This document shows, piece by piece, positions 58,491-64,000 of a stretch of DNA of 64,000 nucleotides (position 1 is the first letter of the stretch; every line of letters starts with the position of its first letter). The position numbers and the translations under genes are program-made. Under the pieces are notes generated by a model. The model was not told where the DNA came from and did no database searches. It saw only the letters and a list, made by a program, of their open reading frames with translations. The stretch is from Gnetum montanum. Taxonomy: Eukaryota > Streptophyta > Gnetopsida > Gnetales > Gnetaceae. Location of the stretch: contig MNCI01017913.1 of NCBI GenBank assembly GCA_015680685.1, positions 890,490 to 954,489 on the forward strand, written 5' to 3'.

Positions 58491-58567
58491 AAAGCTCTCG
58501 TTCACCATTACTATTAAATTTAAAACCCTCATTTATTTGTTGTATTCTTTCATTTGACCCCACAAAG

Positions 58568-60160
58568 ATGACTAGGGCTCCACTTTTAGTAGTAATTTTA
58601 TTAGAGATGGCTCACAAGAAGATTTGAACATCCAAGGTACCACCAAAGAACAAATCTAGAGGAAGTTCTAGTAGCATGCCACCCACTTACCACACCAATT
58701 CTACAATACAAGCACACAACATAGGTTTGAGGCTCCTTGAACCACCAACATCATTACTAAACACTCTTTGTCTTTCCCTTTCCATAGACAAACTGCATTG
58801 ATGGATTATTTAAAGCTTTGAACTATGGCTCTTTCATTGTAATGAATTTTCTAGTCCCTAAAGTATTATTGCAATATTATTATTACAAATTTTATTTTTG
58901 GAGCATTCACTTTCATGGCTAGGAGTCTTCTCATCAAGATCTCTCCCCAAGTTATAAATGCAATCCTTGGGATCTCCAATCCCAATGTCTTAAAGGTAAT
59001 AATTAATTCCATGTAGGACATTTATTCAAATGGTATCATGCCCCTAGCATATAATGAATTTTGTAATGTATTGTTTAGGAAAGATGTTACATTTGATAGA
59101 GGTCATGTTGAGAGGAGCATGATGACTCTTGATGTTTCCATCTTGTCTCTTATCATCTTATATAACATTATTGTAAAAGGGGACAGTTACAATTATCTAC
59201 TTCCACCTAAAGCCTATGTCCTTTATTGTCTTCTCATAGGATTGCCATTAGATATGGGACATATACTTTGTTGAGACATACTAAGCCTATTTACCAAGGA
59301 ATAAATCCTTGAGCACCCCTATCTCATTAGCTTGTTGATCCATCAAAAGAATGTGCCTATTCAAGATATGCCTTTGCTCAAAGGCAAGAGGAACCTAAGT
59401 GAATATGTTGAGAAGAGGAGTCTTTCAAATGTGGCTAAAGTAGGACATAACACCATCTCATAGAAGAAGAAGAAGAAGGATGCATCTCCTCATCTGAGGA
59501 TATCAAAATCCATTGGTGCCCAGATCAATTATTTACTAGCGAATCTTCTCCAACCTTTTACATGAGCCATTGGAAAGCTTGGGATAAACCTCTCTTACTT
59601 ACATAAGAGTTTAGATGTAGCTTCCTCCTCCTTTCAATGGTTAGGTGTTTGAGGAGGTTACTACTCCTCTTATTTTCAACAATGAGGAGGATGTTCCTAT
59701 CCCTACAAGATATTCTATAGTAGTCAGTCCTTTGCATGATCATGACTCAAGGATGGAGTCTGATTCAGAGCCTGAGGCACCACTAGCTTGTGTCTATGGG
59801 GAGCATCATGCTCCCATGCAGTAGCCTAAGCACCGTGATCCTACACCACCTATCCTTTCAATTCCTCCATTATCTAATGCTCCTAGATCATTTGAGCAAT
59901 AGGCTATTAAGAGCATCTTTGGGATCATGTCCCAATGGGTACCAGCTCAACAGCCTCTAGTTTAGCCAAATCCTCTAGTTGCATCTCAATTTTGAGTAAA
60001 GATTTGTCCCCAGTGAGCTCCAGTCTAGCAGATTGAATCCTCTAATGAGGACATGTAGCAATTGAGTTGACATAGCATCACCAATGATGATAATGATAAG
60101 GAGACTTATCATCCATCTCAAGCATTAGATGTATTAGAATCTAAGGATGTGATTGAGGAC
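58568..60160 (+). pseudogene. Extra-ORF copy 2 (plant retroelement domain)
   Basis: It starts near an ATG at 58568 (MTRAPLLVV) and runs through frame changes and stops. The clearest part is 58920-59274: LLIKISPQVINAILGISNPN, then ERSMMTLDVSILSLIILYN and LLPPKAYVLYCLLIGLPLDM. Block order and spacing match the B extra ORF and the GC-island frame. The tail to 60160 is Pro/Ser-rich and acidic. It is cut by LTR G at 60161. Whether it belonged to E2 or to another element nested in E2 cannot be told. Confidence 0.55.
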
Positions 60161-61490
60161 TGTTGGCGACCATTTGGGACGCGACCATCAACGAGTGCCC
60201 TCGAACAGGATTTAGGTGCTTGCTGGTCTCTGGCAACACCAAGGCCCAGATACCTCCAAATAAACTCAGTAGTTAATGTGAGTATGTATGTGTGTTGTTG
60301 CGGTGTGTGGTTGTGAAATATGAAACGATTGCATTGTGTGTAAACTACAAATGACTTATCAATAAGAGATTCAGCCAACNNNNCAATAAAGCTATCCCAA
60401 ATTCAATAACTATGAATTGTTCAAACTTCCAAGGCTCAAATAAGCAATTTCTTCAAGACAATCCTACTATGCTACCAAAAAATTGCTACGTAAACTACCA
60501 CGTACGAGACTCCATTTTGGCTAGATAATGGATGTCAACAATTGCATTCAACAGAACCTTCAAAAGACTTGATAATTTCTGATTGAAATACCACGGAGAT
60601 TCACTTTAAAGATAAAAAGAAGCTATTCTGGTCCCATCAAAATACCAAAGATTTTCTAAATCCTCTTGACTATTAAATCGTTCAACGACATGACTACAAG
60701 CAGAGGCTCTCTTACAACGATCTCAATAGCAGTTCCTATACATTGCACAATAACAAAATTTACTACTAAAATGCTCTTAAGACTTTTAAACACAAGCGCT
60801 TCTATGGAAAAATTTTAATAGAAAATTCTTTCAGGCAACAAAAAAAATAAGAGCAATCTAAAAATCCCAAAATTACTTGCCAAGGATGATACTATCTAAA
60901 CCACTAGCTAAACAATTTAAACAAAACAAAAAACAATAAGCATAACTCACAGGACCATGACAAAGAGGCTAAAATCCTTTCTTTAGCAAATCATCTTACA
61001 AGTAATCTTTCACAATGTCTTTTACAAATGCTCTTCCCAAGAGCAAAAGTGTGTCTCCAAGTGTGAGCCCAAGTGCTAGCTAGTAGCCTTCCGAAGTGTG
61101 ATGTATCAAGTGTCTTCTCCAAAAGTATGATCTTCTCCCCCTCCCCTCCAAAAAGTCTTGTATTTTCCTCCCTTTTTATAGGGTTCAAAGGTGGTTACAT
61201 ACTTAAAATATCTTAGCTATCTTCTCTCCCAAGTAAGGGAGTTACAACTTGCCCATGTAGTTAGGAAATATTTCTCACTAATTTAATTGGGAAGTTATGT
61301 AGTTGGGAAGTTGTACATAAAGTTAGGAGGAATTTATGCTAACACTAATATTTGTAAATATTACAAATATTTTATCATTAATATTACAATTATTTTATGG
61401 GTAGTAACTTATATAATAATGTTTGAAAAATAATGTTTTAAAGCCTTGGAATAATTAAATCAAGAGGTAAGTCTTTCACACTATTAGCGT
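60161..61490 (-). repeat. LTR G, minus copy
   Basis: On the minus strand it ends GGTCGCCAACA at 60161. It has the TATA box CCTATAAAAAGGG at about 61172-61185. It matches 16800-17764 in reverse; the upstream outer part differs. The right edge is uncertain. Frames 60118-60378 and 60991-61188 are inside it. Confidence 0.7.
60380..60383. other. Assembly gap, 4 N
   Basis: The plus copy of G holds about 280 bp at this point (17268-17545), so the four N probably understate the missing sequence. Confidence 0.9.
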
Positions 61491-61587
61491 ATGTGACATT
61501 GCTGAATTAATCAGTAGACCGTTAAAATTTTATTTTTGATGAATAAAACTGCAACTCTGATTCACCGACATCAGCCCAAAATATCTC
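61491..61587. other. Transition to low-copy-looking DNA
   Basis: Short stretch between LTR G and the next frame. Nothing recognised. Confidence 0.3.
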
Positions 61588-61890
61588 TTGACCCTTGTCT
61601 TAGTGTGCCTTTATGTCTTTGTTGCTACGTTCTGTGGACTGGTATGCGATATCGAATGCTTCAGTGTCGGGCATGGCTGTAGTTTCGGATTGCAGGTTCC
61701 AGGGGCAAATGACATTTGTGATTACCGTTTTTCACCGCCTAAAAGTTTGAAATCAATTCCCGATTGTGATGTTGTTTCTGTTTCAATCTTGTTGCAGCAA
61801 TTAGCCTGTTTCTGTATTTTCCAAGGGCACACAACCATGAAATTCGCCAAGTTGTTCGAAAATAGTGCTGAGGTAGGTAGGGTTTGGTGA
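61588..61890 (+). CDS. Unrecognised 100-codon frame
   Basis: The N-terminal stretch MTLVLVCLYVFVATFCGLVC is hydrophobic and could be a signal peptide. Several Cys follow (DIECFSVGHGCSFG). A second Met starts TMKFAKLFENSAEVG, and GAGGTAGGT at about 61870 looks like a splice donor. CpG and codon use differ from the AT-rich retroelement DNA. No family is recognised; a chance frame is possible. Confidence 0.25.
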   Translation: MTLVLVCLYVFVATFCGLVCDIECFSVGHGCSFGLQVPGANDICDYRFSPPKSLKSIPDCDVVSVSILLQQLACFCIFQGHTTMKFAKLFENSAEVGRVW

Positions 61891-62189
61891 TGAAATCACT
61901 TCTCAGCTACCGATGCGGACTGCCACGTAGAGCAAGAGCTCGTTGTTGTAGTGCCAGTGCTAGAGAAGAGGGTGGTTTGAAGATGAAGATGGGGTTTGAA
62001 CAAAACGTGATTCTGTTTCTACTTGTGGATGAGGGTTTCAATTTTTTTCTTTACTACCGCATTTACGGCAAAGGGGATTTGTCCCTTAGGGACTTGGCCG
62101 TGCCCATGGCGATGGTGGTTTTTTGTGGTGCCTATTTGTACCGTGATAAGCACCGTGCGGTTGGCAGTTTTACACTCCTACTGCTCTAG
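61884..62189 (+). CDS. Unrecognised 101-codon frame
   Basis: It overlaps the previous frame by 7 bases. It has a basic N-terminal part (RCGLPRRARARCC) and a hydrophobic second half with NVILFLLVDEGFNFFLYYRI and PMAMVVFCGAYLY, which might be membrane segments. No homology is recognised. Confidence 0.25.
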   Translation: MVMKSLLSYRCGLPRRARARCCSASAREEGGLKMKMGFEQNVILFLLVDEGFNFFLYYRIYGKGDLSLRDLAVPMAMVVFCGAYLYRDKHRAVGSFTLLLL

Positions 62190-62700
62190 TGAGAATGTGA
62201 TTTTTCTGGAATGTCGTGATTAGGAATAGACTGACAGCTTATTTGCATCTCCATTGAAACTCATGGATCATCAAGCTTATTTACATCTCCTTCACCTTCA
62301 CTTGCAACTGCACATTCTTCAGGACGACAGAGGCACTGCTGATTTTTATTTTTATTTTTTGCTTTTTGCAAGGCAGGAATGGCCGCCGAGAATTGGAGTT
62401 TCAAACATTATCTTAGGGCCAAATATAAAATCAAACTTAACAATAGGGATTTTTAATTTGGGACCTTTCCAAAAAGAATTTTTCAGAGCACGTTCTTCAC
62501 CAATGCTTTTCAAGTAAATAATATAATTCCTTGTTTGCTATTATACTATCTTCCAATCTCCAATAAGGAATAATCTAGCACTTTAATTTTGTATCAAGGA
62601 GGCCTCAACATCATTTTATTTAACACCCATCGACCCATAACCTTAAAGCTACATACTTCTAAATTTTTAAACATACGATGTTCCAATTTTAGATAAGATA
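62190..62700. other. Unassigned 0.5 kb
   Basis: A short frame (62254-62517) with a His/Leu-rich start is not recognised. Composition returns to AT-rich after about 62400. Confidence 0.3.
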
Positions 62701-63249
62701 GTTCTACTGTTCCATGAAATGGCCAAATGTGCCAACAGAAACCTTAGGAGATTATTTTTCTCTCTTCTTTTTGTTGTTGTCCAAAAAGGGGGAGAAGTTT
62801 TTGTTTCTCGCATATGTGATTTTTGGGACTTTGCACATATGTGATTAATGTGATGCTACATATATGGTTGTTTTGACAATTGTAGATTTATGTTGACTAT
62901 TGGCCACATGACAGTTTGTAGATGATTTATAAATAGATGGTGTTTTTCCTTTGATATCTTTGTGTGGTGTACTTTTGATCTTTATTTTGGCCTTTACATC
63001 ATTTCATTATTTTCCACATTTTACCAAAAAACCATGAATCTTAACACTTTATCTTAGTCCTTGGTTCCCATAGGAATTTATATGTCTTAATATATTGGTT
63101 TTTAGAGCTAAGTTTATGTGCTTTATCCTTTTTTATGCTATTCAAAAAGGGGAAGAGTATAATTAATGATTATTTGGATATATTAGTTATGGATACATTT
63201 GCATATTTTTGTGTTTACTAATCCATTTTCTTAAGTTTTGAACATCACC
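62701..63249 (+). mobile_element. E2 3' untranslated region
   Basis: It contains CCAAAAAGGGGGAGAAG near 62782 and TTCAAAAAGGGGAAGAG near 63142. Such purine-rich repeats are common upstream of copia 3' LTRs. No coding region. Confidence 0.6.
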
Positions 63250-63263
63250 AAAAATGGGAAGAT
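63250..63263 (+). other. E2 polypurine tract
   Basis: AAAAATGGGAAGAT directly before TGTTGACC. Confidence 0.75.
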
Positions 63264-64000
63264 TGTTGACCATTTAGTATGTCAAAACATTAAGAAAAAT
63301 GGAGTATAAGAATGTGTGTGTTTGTGTGGTTGTTGTGTTTGCAAGACTTGGATTAAGACAATAAGGCATGCAAAAGTTCAAGAACATGCACAAGGAATGA
63401 AGATTTCAAAGTGACAAGGAAGCTCAAGAAAGACATCTCCAAGAAATAGTAAATGTCTTGGCAGAGTTGAGGACTAAATAGACAAATATGTCTCTAAAAA
63501 ATAGCAAATATCTTTTCCAAAAAGATGTCTTCCTAAAGACAACTTTGCAAAGACGTCTTTCCTGAAGAAAATATGTCTCTCACGAATGAAGGTCTAATGC
63601 AAAAATATGTCTTAGCCTTGAAGAAGATGTCTCTAGTGATCGTTATATAGCTATTGCACAAATTTTGAGGTGATGTCAGAAACATATTATCTATAAGAAG
63701 ACTTTATCCCATTGGAAAATAAGCAAGCATTATTGTGCTCTCAAGTGTCATATCAAGTAATCATTGTATTCATCATTAGTGTGATACTGTTCCTCATTAT
63801 ACTATCTTTTGTCTACTGTAATTTGTTAAAGTGAGTTGTACCTCATTGTACAAGGAAGTTTAGTTGCATTCCCATCTTGTAATTTTTTATTCTCTTGTTG
63901 CCCAATGGGATGGATTTGCCTCTTGTAAGAAGGCATCATCCTTGAGCTTCTCGAGATCCTATGCAATTCAGTGATTGTATAGTGCCACAACACTTTAAAG
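63264..64000 (+). repeat. E2 3' LTR (runs off the window)
   Basis: It matches 55217-55960 closely, including AGACGTCT at 63551-63558. The end lies beyond the window. Confidence 0.9.

Overview
This window looks like nuclear DNA from a land plant with a very large, repeat-swollen genome. A gymnosperm is plausible, but nothing seen here proves it. The reasons: the DNA is AT-rich and stop-codon-ridden, almost all recognisable sequence is nested LTR retrotransposon, most differences between repeat copies look like CpG to TpG/CpA decay, and the only cellular gene recognised is a broken plant-type cytosolic HSP90. There are three assembly gaps (6901-7003, 17197-17243, 60380-60383). No intact cellular gene was found, and all coordinates and family groupings were made by eye.

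I group the repeats into families. Family D is Ty3/gypsy with LTRs of 1.1-1.46 kb (TGAAACACC start) and a shared putative primer-binding site. D1 is 1-1639 (-). D2 is 3332 to at least 6900 (-). D3 is about 17860-38037 (-). D4 is about 11581-13907 (+). D5 is 44178 to beyond 64000 (+). Families A and B (with C and H) are OTA/Athila-like gypsy elements with a tRNA-Asp-type primer-binding site and TGATGAGT...ACTCATCA LTRs. Family E is Ty1/copia-like: E1 is 45600-51817 (-) and E2 is 55217 to beyond 64000 (+). J is a gag-bearing element at 7195-11579 (-). F is a copia gag fragment. G is a 1.3 kb LTR found twice in opposite orientation.

Layout. At 0-7 kb, D1 sits in H, and H sits in D2; a GC-rich island carrying an open frame lies in the D2 leader. 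At 7-14 kb, J interrupts D4, whose integrase tail and 3' LTR survive on the right. At 14-16.4 kb there is low-copy-looking DNA with a promoter-bearing 5' piece of HSP90. At 16.4-17.8 kb is LTR G. At 17.9-38 kb, one D3 element is split by a composite three-LTR A/A' element, whose polymerase is itself split by element B. At 38-44 kb is the F gag and featureless AT-rich DNA. At 44-64 kb, D5 is interrupted by solo LTR C, by E1 and by E2; E2 in turn holds a second G LTR and another low-copy stretch.

Functionally, only element A shows protease, reverse transcriptase, RNase H and integrase, and its protease, RT and integrase have each lost an active-site acid. H, J, E1 and the surviving part of F show gag but no polymerase. 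B shows gag plus a separate long coiled-coil ORF behind what looks like its own promoter. The most interesting signals are arrays of CpG-containing palindromes in LTR upstream regions (AGACGTCT, CGATATCG, GCGTAAT), the extra ORF present in three divergent copies, and the chimeric A/A' junction.
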